Positions 18,109 through 26,337 of a stretch of 64,000 nucleotides of DNA are shown in pieces (within the stretch, counting starts at the first letter, position 1; each line of letters opens with the position of its first letter). Position numbers and translations under genes: made by a program. The DNA comes from Halococcus qingdaonensis (GTDB taxonomy: Archaea; Halobacteriota; Halobacteria; Halobacteriales; Halococcaceae): assembly GCF_024508235.1 (NCBI RefSeq), contig NZ_CP101943.1, forward strand, positions 2,329,112-2,393,111, in the 5' to 3' direction. The notes under the pieces were generated by a model that was given only the letters and a program-made list of their open reading frames with translations, was not told where the DNA came from and searched no databases.

Positions 18109-19293
18109 ATGCCAAGCTTCCGGGTCGGTTCTATCGCGGGCATTCCCATCAAGCTCGGACTCTCCTTTCTGCTCGTGCTCCCGCTGCTCGCGTGGCTCAT
18201 CGCCTCGCAGGTCGGCCAGCTCGTGGTGTTGATGAACACCACGTTCGGGACGGGGCTGCCGGGCGCGGCGCTGTCGGCGGGCACGATGCCCTATATCCTC
18301 GGCCTCGCCGCTGCTCTCGGCCTCTTTGCGGGCGTCATCCTCCACGAGCTCGGCCACTCGGTCGTGGCGATGCGCTTCGGCTACGACATCGATTCGATCA
18401 CGCTCTGGTTTCTCGGCGGCATCGCCCAGATGGCCGAGATGCCCGAGGACTGGCGTCAGGAGTTCGCCGTCGCCGTCGCCGGGCCAGTGGTGAGCGTCGC
18501 CCTCGGGATCGTCTCCCTGGGTGCCTTCCTCGTCGTTCCCGAGGACCTGTCGGGTATGCGCTTCGTGATCGCCTATCTCGCGCTGTTGAACATCGCACTT
18601 GCAGCGTTCAACCTCCTCCCGGGCTTTCCGATGGACGGTGGGCGCGTGCTGCGCGCGCTGCTCGCACGCAATCGCACGCACGCCCGCGCCACGCAGATCG
18701 CCGCCGAGGTCGGCAAGGGGTTCGCCTTCCTGCTCGCGCTCGTCGGCCTGTTCGCCGGTGCCATCCTCTACGTCGCCATCGCCTTCTTCATCTACATCAG
18801 CGCCGCGGGCGAGGCCCAGCAGGCGGTGACGAAAGCCGCCCTCCAGGGTGTCGTCGTCGAGCGGGTCATGACCCCCGCGGCGGACATCGACGCCGTCACG
18901 CCCGAGACGAGCGTCGCCGATCTCGTCGATCGGATGCTCACCGAGCGCCACACGGGCTATCCCGTGCTCGACGACGGCGAACTCGTCGGGATGGTCACGC
19001 TCTCCGATGCACAGACCGTCCGCGAGGTCGAACGCGACGCCTACCGCGTCGGCGAGGTGATGAGCCGCGATCTCTACACCGTCCCCGAGGACAGCGACGC
19101 GATGGACGCGCTCTCGACGATGCAGTCGAACGGCGTCGGCCGACTCCCCGTGCTCGACCTCCGCGGCGAGTTCATCGGCCTCGTCTCCCGGACGGACCTG
19201 ATGACGGCGCTGACGATCCTCCAGTCGAGTGGGATGGAATCGACGACTGACACCGCCACCCAGTCGCCGCGTTCGCCCGACGAATCGTTCTAG
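18109..19293 (+). CDS. Site-2 protease family metalloprotease with two CBS domains
   Basis: Intramembrane zinc metalloprotease (M50) of 394 aa. Zinc ligands are in HELGH at residues 79-83, and the third ligand is in FNLLPGFPMDGG (Asp176). About six membrane segments precede two CBS domains (about 255-310 and 325-375) that could sense adenine nucleotides. The substrate is unknown; relatives cleave membrane-bound regulators. Its 3' end overlaps the convergent CinA-like gene by four bases. Confidence 0.88.
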   Translation: MPSFRVGSIAGIPIKLGLSFLLVLPLLAWLIASQVGQLVVLMNTTFGTGLPGAALSAGTMPYILGLAAALGLFAGVILHELGHSVVAMRFGYDIDSITLWFLGGIAQMAEMPEDWRQEFAVAVAGPVVSVALGIVSLGAFLVVPEDLSGMRFVIAYLALLNIALAAFNLLPGFPMDGGRVLRALLARNRTHARATQIAAEVGKGFAFLLALVGLFAGAILYVAIAFFIYISAAGEAQQAVTKAALQGVVVERVMTPAADIDAVTPETSVADLVDRMLTERHTGYPVLDDGELVGMVTLSDAQTVREVERDAYRVGEVMSRDLYTVPEDSDAMDALSTMQSNGVGRLPVLDLRGEFIGLVSRTDLMTALTILQSSGMESTTDTATQSPRSPDESF

Positions 19294-20015
19294 CTGTCGG
19301 GTTCCGGTATCGTCTCGACGCGCGCACGCAGCCACTCGGCCGCCGCGTCGAGTTCGTCGTCGCTCTCGCCGACGAGTTTGAGTCGGTTGTGGCCCGCTGA
19401 GCGGTCGGGATAGCAGCCCACACTCACGTCGAAGCGCTCCTCGGTGGCGGTGAGGTCGGGGATCAGGTCGGCTTCGGGCGTCTCGGTGTAGAACATTCGC
19501 GAGCGCACGTCGCCTCCGAACGCCTCCGCGACGCTCTCGTACATCGCCTTCATCTCCTCGGGAATGCCGGGCAGGACGTAGACGTTCTCGATCAGACAGC
19601 CGGGCGCGAGGCCGGGCTCGTTCAACAGCGCCCGACTGCCCTCGGGGACCGACGCCTCGGCGTCGACGTCGATCGCGATATCCTGGTAGCTCTCGCGGAG
19701 AGCCGCGACGCGCCGTTCGACCGCCTCGCGTGCGCGCTCGTCGACCGCGAGCGACCGATCGAAAGCGTCCGCGACGGCGTCCATCGTCCGATCGTCGGGC
19801 GTCCCGCCCAGCCCGCCAGTGACGATGACCGCGTCGAACGCGTCGGAATACTCCGCGACCTTGCGGGCGATGAGTGAGCGGTCGTCGGGGATGACGAGTA
19901 CCCGCGCGACGGTCGCCCCACGGTCGGTGAGTCGGTCGGCGAGCCACGTTGCGTTCGAATTCGCGGTATCGCCGGAGAGCAGTTCGTCGCCGATGGTGAG
20001 TAGTGCGACGTCCAT
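19290..20015 (-). CDS. CinA-like molybdopterin-binding domain protein
   Basis: A 241-aa protein equal to the N-terminal (MoCF/molybdopterin-binding-like) half of CinA. The start MDVALLTIGDELLSGDTANSNA and the loop VIVTGGLGGTPDD near residue 65 are characteristic, as is VLPGIPEEM near 150. The C-terminal nicotinamide-nucleotide amidase domain of bacterial CinA is absent, as is common in archaea. A role in hydrolysing damaged nucleotides (ADP-ribose pyrophosphatase) is described for the family; here it is inference. Confidence 0.8.
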   Translation of the reverse strand: MDVALLTIGDELLSGDTANSNATWLADRLTDRGATVARVLVIPDDRSLIARKVAEYSDAFDAVIVTGGLGGTPDDRTMDAVADAFDRSLAVDERAREAVERRVAALRESYQDIAIDVDAEASVPEGSRALLNEPGLAPGCLIENVYVLPGIPEEMKAMYESVAEAFGGDVRSRMFYTETPEADLIPDLTATEERFDVSVGCYPDRSAGHNRLKLVGESDDELDAAAEWLRARVETIPEPDS

Positions 20016-20116
20016 TGGCGAAAGGAGGGTGAGCGGACGGATAGCACTTCGCTGTTAGCCCCGGAACACAGCAAATGAGATTGAGGACTCAATGAATAGT
20101 ATAAAATTCTGAAGTA

Positions 20117-20189
20117 GTCCGGGTGCGAGAATCGAACCCGCGTCTCAGCCTCCACAAGGCTGAAGGATGACCATTACCCCAACCCGGAC
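20117..20189 (-). tRNA. tRNA-His (GUG)
   Basis: A cloverleaf with the extra G(-1) paired with C73, the identity element of tRNA-His. Acceptor TCCGGGT/ACCCGGA; anticodon stem CAGCC/GGCTG enclosing loop TTGTGGA (anticodon GTG). The T arm has GCGGGTTCGATTCTCGC. No intron, and CCA is not encoded. A TATA-like CTTTATTCG (complement of 20213-20221) lies about 28 bp upstream. Confidence 0.95.
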
Positions 20190-20287
20190 ACGCAGTTGCC
20201 TCTATTCGGGCGCGAATAAAGTACGTTACGACTCCCGCCGATCGGTCCGCGAGGCTTTTGCCGCTCTCGCCCCAACTCCCGGCAAGC

Positions 20288-20740
20288 GTGGCCATTACGG
20301 ACAAGATATACGTCAAGAACCACCGCCGGATCGGCTCGCAGCTCGAAACGCGTATTCCACGAAGCGCGTTCAGCGGTGCGACCCTCGACCTGCTTTACAC
20401 CGGTGAGAACCTCGCGAAGCTCGACGATGCCACCCAGGAGCGCGTGCTCGACTTCGCCGAGGACTTCCTCGACTGTGACTGCGAGTCGAACCCCTACTGT
20501 GGCCACCCCGAACGCAAGTTCGTCCAGTATCTGCTCGATCTCCGCGCGGGCGGGCTCGGCGCGGAGGCGATCGTCGACATCATGAGCGACGACTATCTCG
20601 TGACCGCCTATCCGGGCGACGTGCTCTCCTTTCTCGATAACTCGGTGCGCACGCTCGACGCGATGGAGGATCTCGCGAGCGTCGAGAAAAACCGGGAGAT
20701 GGAGCGCCGAGTGGGCGAGCGAAAGCGCGATCTGCTCTAA
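20288..20740 (+). CDS. DUF5814 family protein
   Basis: A 150-aa protein beginning VAITDKIYVKNHRRIGSQL from a GTG at 20288; a TTG ten codons earlier is less likely. A Cys cluster CDCESNPYCGHPERKF near residue 68 suggests metal binding, and the C terminus is a charged helix. The same domain is, as I recall, found attached to archaeal Ski2-like helicases, and a Ski2-like helicase lies 3 kb away. Function unknown. It is convergent with the next gene by a four-base overlap. Confidence 0.65.
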   Translation: MAITDKIYVKNHRRIGSQLETRIPRSAFSGATLDLLYTGENLAKLDDATQERVLDFAEDFLDCDCESNPYCGHPERKFVQYLLDLRAGGLGAEAIVDIMSDDYLVTAYPGDVLSFLDNSVRTLDAMEDLASVEKNREMERRVGERKRDLL

Positions 20741-21147
20741 CCGAGTCGGTACGGCTCTTCCTCGTCCTCGCCATCGAGCTCTTCGAGCTGGATCACGTCC
20801 TCGCCGTCCTCTTCCTCGTCGAGGCGCTGACTCAACTGGGTGACGTACCGGCGATGTTCGTCGAGCTGGTCGCGGAGATGGTCGGCTTCGAGTTCGAGGC
20901 GCTCGTGCTCGCGAACGTAGCTCTTGGGCACCTCGACCTTCGGCGGAAAGCTCGACGTCTCCACGTCGCCGTCGTCGACTTCGTGCTCGGGGACGACCTC
21001 GACCTGTCCGTCGTGGGCAACCAGCATCTCGACGTAGTTCCGAAAGACCGCCGACAGCGAGATATCGCGCTCCTCGGCGATCTCGCGCAGCGTCTCGAAG
21101 GCGTCCTCGTTGACGCGAAAGGAGATCGTCTTGTTCTTGTTGCCCAT
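20737..21147 (-). CDS. Ribbon-helix-helix protein with C-terminal coiled coil
   Basis: A 136-aa protein. Residues 1-45 (TISFRVNEDAFETLREIAEERDISLSAVFRNYV) read as a ribbon-helix-helix DNA-binding domain of the CopG/MetJ type. Residues about 85-115 are a heptad-like coiled coil (LELEADHLRDQLDEHRRYV), followed by a very acidic tail. It is likely a dimeric DNA-binding protein or nucleoid-associated regulator; its targets are unknown. Confidence 0.68.
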   Translation of the reverse strand: MGNKNKTISFRVNEDAFETLREIAEERDISLSAVFRNYVEMLVAHDGQVEVVPEHEVDDGDVETSSFPPKVEVPKSYVREHERLELEADHLRDQLDEHRRYVTQLSQRLDEEEDGEDVIQLEELDGEDEEEPYRLG

Positions 21148-21215
21148 CTCGACGCCGAATTACGCCTCCGAGAACTTAGGTCTTCGTCAGACGATCGAAC
21201 GACGAGCGCCGGCGA

Positions 21216-21809
21216 TCAGTCGCTCTCGGCGGCGACCTCGTCGTCTTCTTCGAGGCTTTCGAGCGCCGACACCGCCTCGCGGCGGTAGTTCTCCAGCGGC
21301 AGGTCGTACCGATTTTCGGCCATCCGGGCGTACTCGTTTGTCTCGTCCTCGAAGGCCTGGATCCGCTCGATCGTGCGCTCGGCGGTCTCGACCACCCAGC
21401 GATCGCGCGTGGCGGCGTCGACGACCGTGATCGACTCCGGCCGGACGGCGACGTTCGTGTCACCGTCGTCGGTCTCGTAGGTCCGCGGTTTGCCCGCCAC
21501 CGCGACGTACTCCGGGGGCTCGATCTCCCGGAGCGCGCTCGCGGCTTCGGGCTGGTACTGGCCGGCGTAGACGTAGAAGGTCCCGGTCGGGTCGACCACG
21601 CGCCCCTGCCAGTATTCCGAATCCGAGCCGACGTCCTCGGTCTCGGTCAGCGTGCCGACGAAGAAGATCCGATTGGCGCGCGCGCCCGTCGGCAGGAGGA
21701 GGTAGACCGGCGCGCGCTCCTCGTCGCTCTCCTTGAACGTGTCGCTACCGTCGCTGAACTCGCGGGCGAAGACGCGTTGTGCGACCTCGCGGGTGGGTGC
21801 GCCACTCAT
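21216..21809 (-). CDS. rpap3: RPA-associated protein Rpap3 (OB-fold)
   Basis: A 197-aa partner of the archaeal single-stranded-DNA-binding protein RPA. It has an OB-fold core (RIFFVGTLTETEDVG, YWQGRVVDPTGTFYVYAGQY) near residues 45-105 and an acidic C terminus. In Haloferax the rpa3 and rpap3 genes form one operon; here rpap3 starts within the last four bases of rpa3, so translation is likely coupled. Confidence 0.85.
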   Translation of the reverse strand: MSGAPTREVAQRVFAREFSDGSDTFKESDEERAPVYLLLPTGARANRIFFVGTLTETEDVGSDSEYWQGRVVDPTGTFYVYAGQYQPEAASALREIEPPEYVAVAGKPRTYETDDGDTNVAVRPESITVVDAATRDRWVVETAERTIERIQAFEDETNEYARMAENRYDLPLENYRREAVSALESLEEDDEVAAESD

Positions 21810-23044
21810 AGCGACCTCGCTTTGATCAGCGTTTCCTCGGCATCGGCCGGCCCGCCGAGTACCTCGAACTCGTTGGCGAGCACGTACCGCCCGAGCGTCG
21901 GCCCCTCGACGCGGTAGTAGCTCCCCAGGACGTCGTCACGGATCTCGTCGGCGACGACGGTCGTATCGAGTGCGTCCATCGCCATCTCCTTGGCCTCGTC
22001 GAGGTCGATCCCCGCGAGCTCCTCGGTCGCCTCCTGATTAAAGATGGTCTCGTGGACCTCGTTGCCGTCGTCGATGACCGCCTTCACGCGGAGGTCGAAC
22101 TCACCCTCGACCTCGCCGTGCTCCGAACAGCGCCCGTTCTGGAGCACGCGCGTGCAGTCGTCCTCGGGACAGCGCTTGATGAGCCCGCTCCCGCGCTGAA
22201 TGTCGACGAGTGCGCCCTCGACGGCGATCGCGTCGTCACCGACTTCGAGCTCCTCGTCGAGCTCCTCGATACCCGTCGTGCGATTGAGTTTGACCGAAAA
22301 CCGCCCCTCGTACTCGTCGGTCACGAGGTTTTCGAGCCGGTAGACGCCTCCCTCGTCGAGTTCGGGGAGGTCGGAGGTCGCCCATTTGGTGAACTTGATC
22401 GTTCCCGAGGGATCGCCCAGCAATCCGACCTGGGCGATCGACTCGCTCCGTGGTTCCCAGAGCTGGCTCACTTTCGCCGTCAGATCGACCCACTCCTCGG
22501 GCGTGTCTATCTCGGTGATTTCGCGCTCCTCGCTCGTCCCGCCCGACTCCGGCACGTCGATCTCCTCGTCGACTTCGTCGATGCTCGTGGTCCGGTTGAG
22601 CTTGACCGAGAACCGTCCCTCGTACTCGTCGGTCACGAGGTTTTCGAGCCGATAGGTGCCGCCCTCGTCGAGTTCGGGGAGATCCGACGTCGCCCACGCG
22701 GTGAACTTGATCGTGCCCGTCTCGTCGCCGAGCAGGCCGACCTGTGCGACCGACTCGCTCATCGGCTCCCAGAGCTGGAGCACCTCGACGGTGAGATCGA
22801 CCCACTGCTCGGGCAGCTCGATGCTCTCGATCGTGCGCTCCTCGCTGTCGCCGCCGAGTTCCTCGCGATCCATGTCCGCCTTATCGAGGTAGCTGCTCGT
22901 GACGCTTCGGCGAGCCTCCTCGGCGGGCACTCTGTACTCGTTGACCAGCGTTTCGAGGCGCTCTTCGACCTCCTCGACGCTGATATCTAGTGTATCGGAA
23001 AACTGGTCGTGTATCTCGGTCGCGTGCTGTTGTACGTCCGTCAT
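21806..23044 (-). CDS. rpa3: Replication protein A (Rpa3) with duplicated OB fold
   Basis: Single-stranded-DNA-binding protein for replication and repair, 412 aa. An N-terminal helical domain (1-65) precedes two near-identical OB folds (81-164 and 185-268; 70 of 84 positions identical) and a zinc finger CPEDDC...C...H near 292-309. As I recall, related haloarchaeal Rpa3 proteins have one OB fold, so the second copy appears to be an internal duplication. The ATG at 23044 (MTDVQQHATEIHDQF) is chosen; the upstream in-frame extension is not family-like. It overlaps rpap3 by four bases. Confidence 0.88.
   Translation of the reverse strand: MTDVQQHATEIHDQFSDTLDISVEEVEERLETLVNEYRVPAEEARRSVTSSYLDKADMDREELGGDSEERTIESIELPEQWVDLTVEVLQLWEPMSESVAQVGLLGDETGTIKFTAWATSDLPELDEGGTYRLENLVTDEYEGRFSVKLNRTTSIDEVDEEIDVPESGGTSEEREITEIDTPEEWVDLTAKVSQLWEPRSESIAQVGLLGDPSGTIKFTKWATSDLPELDEGGVYRLENLVTDEYEGRFSVKLNRTTGIEELDEELEVGDDAIAVEGALVDIQRGSGLIKRCPEDDCTRVLQNGRCSEHGEVEGEFDLRVKAVIDDGNEVHETIFNQEATEELAGIDLDEAKEMAMDALDTTVVADEIRDDVLGSYYRVEGPTLGRYVLANEFEVLGGPADAEETLIKARSL
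22241..22804 (-). repeat. Tandem duplication encoding the two OB folds of rpa3
   Basis: Two 252-bp units, 22553-22804 and 22241-22492, offset by 312 bp and highly similar in nucleotide sequence. Long stretches around YRLENLVTDEYEGRFSVKL are almost unchanged at DNA level, which suggests a recent duplication or ongoing gene conversion. Confidence 0.85.
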
Positions 23045-23183
23045 TGGGTGTCCTGTCTCCGCGTTGTTTTCGATGGGAGACAGTCGTCGGTTGGTGCCCA
23101 ATGATATAAAAAGTTGTGCGAGCGGAGTGAAACTGATTCCGGATGGCGACGGGCCTTTGTAGCGCGCCGTCCGATCCACCTGC

Positions 23184-23459
23184 ATGAGCGACGACGGTTC
23201 GATCGCGCGCTTTCTCCACTCGGCGGCGCGCGCCGTGGGCCGACGGTACGCCGAATCGAAGCGCGCCTACAGCGATGGCCAGACCCGCGCCGACAGCGAT
23301 GGCCCGTACGACGAACACGCCCGCATCGTCTGCCGACGTTACGCGCAAAAACGCACCGTCGTCCTCGACGGCTACGAACCCGACTGCTTCGAAGCCGGCC
23401 ATCCCGACTGTGAAGGCTGTCTCGAAGACGTCCGCGAAGGCACCGTCGAAACCTGGTAA
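23184..23459 (+). CDS. Small conserved haloarchaeal protein with C-terminal Cys motif
   Basis: A 91-aa protein; the N-terminal half is basic (RRYAESKRAY) and the C-terminal half contains CFEAGHPDCEGCLEDV, a possible metal-binding knuckle with a further Cys in IVCRRY. I recall similar short proteins across haloarchaea but cannot give a family with certainty. It is divergent from rpa3. Function unknown. Confidence 0.6.
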   Translation: MSDDGSIARFLHSAARAVGRRYAESKRAYSDGQTRADSDGPYDEHARIVCRRYAQKRTVVLDGYEPDCFEAGHPDCEGCLEDVREGTVETW

Positions 23460-23871
23460 TCCACTTTTTTCTGTGCTACGAGACGGCGAAGCCGTCTCGG
23501 CATGACGAAAGGCGCGGAGCGCCTTTCGGACCACGTCGGGTGCGCGCGGGCGCACCACTCCTTGAAAAACCTGGACTAAAAACCTCCGCTCACTCGCCTG
23601 CGGCTCGTTCGCGGTGAACCGCGCTCGTTCCACTCGCGCGGATACAAGCTACCCCGCTACCACACCGCAACAGCCCACATCCCTCCCCAACCGATTCGCT
23701 CGTTCGTTTCACTCACTCGGTCATCCACCGTCAGAACGGAGTTCTGACGAGCCTGCACTCGCCATGCTCGTGCAGACCTCGCACAGTGTTCGCGCTCGGT
23801 GCTCACTTCGTTCGCACACGAGCGCGAGCGCGCGCCGACCACTCCACAACCACAAAAACGACGACCATCGT
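23460..23871. repeat. Palindrome-rich intergenic element, copy B
   Basis: A 412 bp spacer between convergent genes, without a credible gene. Clear stem-loops: CGAGACGGC-GAA-GCCGTCTCG at 23479-23499, CGAAAGGCGC-GGA-GCGCCTTTCG at 23506-23528, GTCAGAAC-GGA-GTTCTGAC at 23730-23748, and a looser GGTGCG/CGCACC pair near 23540. CTTGAAAAACCTGGACTAAA followed by CCGCTCACTCGC (23561-23597) matches copy A at 1448-1485, and GTGAACCGCGCTCG (near 23614) matches copy A near 1560. The right-hand CTTCATCC block of copies A and C is much weaker here. Confidence 0.75.
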
Positions 23872-24555
23872 TCACGGTTCGGGTTCGTTCGGTACCAGCA
23901 GTTCACAGTAGTGAAACTCGCCGTCGCCGACCGGTCGCGTGACCGTCTCACCGGTCGTCACGTCCACCGGCTCGTCGAAAATCGGGCCATCCCGGACGAA
24001 CGTGTGGAACTCGCCGTTCTCGCCACAGGGATCGACATCGTCGGGGAGACCCGCGAGGAACTCCGCATCGAACGCCCGACCGGCAAACGAGCGGTCGAAC
24101 AGGTCGCCATCGACGGAGACGACCGTCGCTTCGAATCGATTGGCGAAATCGGCCGCGAGCGCTGCCGTGTCTCGCCCCCAGAGCGGCCAGTAGCCGTCGA
24201 GATCGGTGTCCGAGAGCTGCTCCTCGCGGTAGGCCCGGATGTCGTCAAGCAGGAGATCGGCGAAGGCGATGCGCTCGATACCCCGGTTCGCATGGTTCTC
24301 GATAGCCACGGCCATCGCCCGCTCGTAGGCCTCGTTCGTCGGATCGGCCGGGAGTTCGACGAACTCGATCGGTAACCCCACTGCCGCGGCCTGGCGCTCG
24401 TAGAGCTCGCGGCGCACGCCATGCATGCTGCTCCTGCCGGTCTCGGCCCCGATCGTCGTCAACAGTCCCTCGACGCGGACGTCCTCGTCCCGTCGCATTT
24501 CGTCGAGTGCGTAGGCGGCGTCCTTGCCGCCGCTCCACGACAGGATCGTCCGCAT
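23872..24555 (-). CDS. Dph6-related ATP pyrophosphatase
   Basis: A 227-aa adenine-nucleotide alpha-hydrolase. The PP-loop SWSGGKDAAYAL is at residues 6-17 and the family signature CGENGEFHTFV near 180. Dph6 performs the final amidation of diphthamide on elongation factor 2; an archaeal role in that pathway is inferred from the family. It starts within the TGATG junction with the upstream SDR gene, so the two are probably co-transcribed, although no shared pathway is evident. Confidence 0.8.
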   Translation of the reverse strand: MRTILSWSGGKDAAYALDEMRRDEDVRVEGLLTTIGAETGRSSMHGVRRELYERQAAAVGLPIEFVELPADPTNEAYERAMAVAIENHANRGIERIAFADLLLDDIRAYREEQLSDTDLDGYWPLWGRDTAALAADFANRFEATVVSVDGDLFDRSFAGRAFDAEFLAGLPDDVDPCGENGEFHTFVRDGPIFDEPVDVTTGETVTRPVGDGEFHYCELLVPNEPEP

Positions 24556-25340
24556 CAGCCTCGCAACGTACCGCCATCGACCGGGAGCGCCGCCCCAGTG
24601 ATGAAACTCGCCCGCGCGCTCGACAGGAACGCCACCGCGTCGCCGAGTTCGCGCGGCTCACCGACCCGTTCGAGAGGGATGCCATCGGACCAGTCGGCCA
24701 GCCCCTCTTCGTAACTGTCGTACTCGCCGCGCTCGACGCCGGCCTCGACGAGTTCCTCGATGCGCGGCGTCTCGTGACTGCCCGGCAGCACGGCGTTCGC
24801 ACGGATGTCGGGCGCGAACTCCCGCGCGACGGTATCGACCACGCCCGTGACGCCGCGCCGGACCGCGTTCGACAGGACGAGCCCTTCGATCGGTTCCGCG
24901 ACGCTCGTCGAAGTGATGGCGACCCACGTGCCGGCGTCGCTGGCTTCGAGATGCGGATGGGTTGCCGTCAATGTCCGGACGACACTCATCACGAGCAGAT
25001 CGTACGCCGCGTACCACTCTTCCTCGGCGATGTCGAGGAACGGTCCGCTCGGCGGGCCGCCGGCCGACGTGACGAGGTGATCGAGCCCACCGAACGCCGC
25101 GACCGTCTCGTCGACGAGTCGTTCGACGTCGTCGCCGTCGGTGATGTCCGCCTCGACCGCGAGCACGTCGCCCGTTCCTACACCTGCGACGGTTTCGCGC
25201 GCTGCGTCGAGTGTGTCGGCGCTCCGCCCGCAGAGCGCGACGTTCGCTCCCGCCGCGGCGAGCGCTTTTGCACTCGCGAGTCCGAGCCCGCTCGTACTCG
25301 CCGTGACGAGCGCCGCGTTGCCGTCGAGTTCGAGATCCAT
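24555..25340 (-). CDS. SDR-family oxidoreductase with atypical active site
   Basis: A short-chain dehydrogenase of 261 aa. The Rossmann start is VTASTSGLGLASAKAL near residue 13, with the catalytic Ser in VAITSTSVAEP near 142. The usual Tyr-x-x-x-Lys is replaced by LSNAVRRG near 158, a known subgroup variation. The C terminus FITGAALPVDGG is typical of NAD(P)-dependent SDRs. The substrate is unknown. The ATG at 25340 is chosen because the upstream extension overlaps the tfx region. Confidence 0.8.
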   Translation of the reverse strand: MDLELDGNAALVTASTSGLGLASAKALAAAGANVALCGRSADTLDAARETVAGVGTGDVLAVEADITDGDDVERLVDETVAAFGGLDHLVTSAGGPPSGPFLDIAEEEWYAAYDLLVMSVVRTLTATHPHLEASDAGTWVAITSTSVAEPIEGLVLSNAVRRGVTGVVDTVAREFAPDIRANAVLPGSHETPRIEELVEAGVERGEYDSYEEGLADWSDGIPLERVGEPRELGDAVAFLSSARASFITGAALPVDGGTLRG

Positions 25341-25362
25341 ACTGGCTCGACACACGCCCAGC

Positions 25363-25842
25363 CTATAGCTCCTGTTCCTGGATCGCCCCGTCGTGACGCA
25401 CCCGCACCTCACCCTCGCGGGTGACGCCAACCAGCAACGACTCCCGGACCTCGCGACCGCGCACCGCCTCGCCGGCCCGCTCGCCGATAGCGTTCATCAG
25501 CTCCGGCGCGGTGTAGTTCACCTTCACGCCGGCCTCGTCGCAGGCGTCGTAGATCTGCTGAGGAACGTCGTAGAGGTCGGTCTCGGCGGCTACCGGAACG
25601 CGAACCGGCGCTTCGAGCGCGTCGACGAACGCCACGGTCTCGCGGGCGCGCGCGACGTTTTCCCGCGCACTCGCCTCGATACCGGCGACGTTCGCCCGCG
25701 AGGTATCGAGGCGCTCGGCGATCGTCCGCTGTTTCAACCCGCGCTCGCGCAGCACCAACACTGTCGCTTGGCGGCGCGTGAGCACGCTGGTCGCCGGATC
25801 GAACCCGATCCGTGAAAGAACGTCGTCCACCTCGTCGGCCAT
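25363..25842 (-). CDS. Tfx-family DNA-binding protein
   Basis: A 159-aa regulator. The N-terminal helix-turn-helix (LTRRQATVLVLRERGLKQR then IAERLDTSRANVAGIEASA) spans residues about 20-60; the C-terminal Tfx domain includes YDACDEAGVKVNYTAPELM. In methanogens Tfx binds the promoter of a formylmethanofuran dehydrogenase operon; the haloarchaeal target is unknown. It is the first gene of a minus-strand run with SDR and Dph6-like genes. Confidence 0.83.
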   Translation of the reverse strand: MADEVDDVLSRIGFDPATSVLTRRQATVLVLRERGLKQRTIAERLDTSRANVAGIEASARENVARARETVAFVDALEAPVRVPVAAETDLYDVPQQIYDACDEAGVKVNYTAPELMNAIGERAGEAVRGREVRESLLVGVTREGEVRVRHDGAIQEQEL

Positions 25843-25860
25843 CGGACTGTCCAGTCCGGC

Positions 25861-26337
25861 CTACCCGCCCCAGAAGTTCTCGCGGCTACCGAGGCGCTGC
25901 CGGCGCTTCGGCCGCCCGTCCGTCTCGTCGTCCGCATCGCTTTCGTCCTCGCCGTCGCCCTCGTCTGCCCCGTCTTCGTCCGCTTCGTCCTCGTCCTCGT
26001 CGTCCATCGGCAGCCGTTCGAGTTCGTCCGCCCGCGCGTGGTTCGAGCGCACCTTCGTGATCTTCACCCGCGAGCGCGCATCGGGGAGGACGCCGTCGAC
26101 GAAGACGATGAACCCGTCCTCGGTGCGGCCGACGCCCGCCCCGCTCTCGTGCATGTCCTCGACGGTGACGACGAGTTCCTCGCCGACGGTGACGGGCTGG
26201 GATTTCAGTTCGCGGATGGGCTGGCTGTAATGGTTACACCACTCCGCACCGCCACGGTTGCCGTAGTGTTGACATCCCATTCCCGCGACCCGCTCGGAAA
26301 AACTGGGGCATTCGTCGGCGAGTGGACAGTCCGCCAT
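25861..26337 (-). CDS. TRAM-domain protein with N-terminal Cys cluster
   Basis: A 158-aa protein. Cys4, Cys10, Cys22 and Cys34 (CPLADEC, GCQHYG, WCNHY) could bind zinc or a cluster. The TRAM domain follows at about 48-105 (VGEELVVTVEDMHESGAGV, FIVFVDGVLPDARSRVKI), a fold that binds RNA in rRNA and tRNA modification enzymes and in archaeal RNA chaperones. A long acidic linker and a basic end (RPKRRQRLG) complete it. No enzyme domain is present. Confidence 0.78.
   Translation of the reverse strand: MADCPLADECPSFSERVAGMGCQHYGNRGGAEWCNHYSQPIRELKSQPVTVGEELVVTVEDMHESGAGVGRTEDGFIVFVDGVLPDARSRVKITKVRSNHARADELERLPMDDEDEDEADEDGADEGDGEDESDADDETDGRPKRRQRLGSRENFWGG

Noticed and set aside
17683-19947. 754-codon minus-strand frame spanning cupin, site-2 protease and CinA-like genes
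   Set aside because: Covers three genes with strong motifs in other frames; itself Arg-rich and without motifs.
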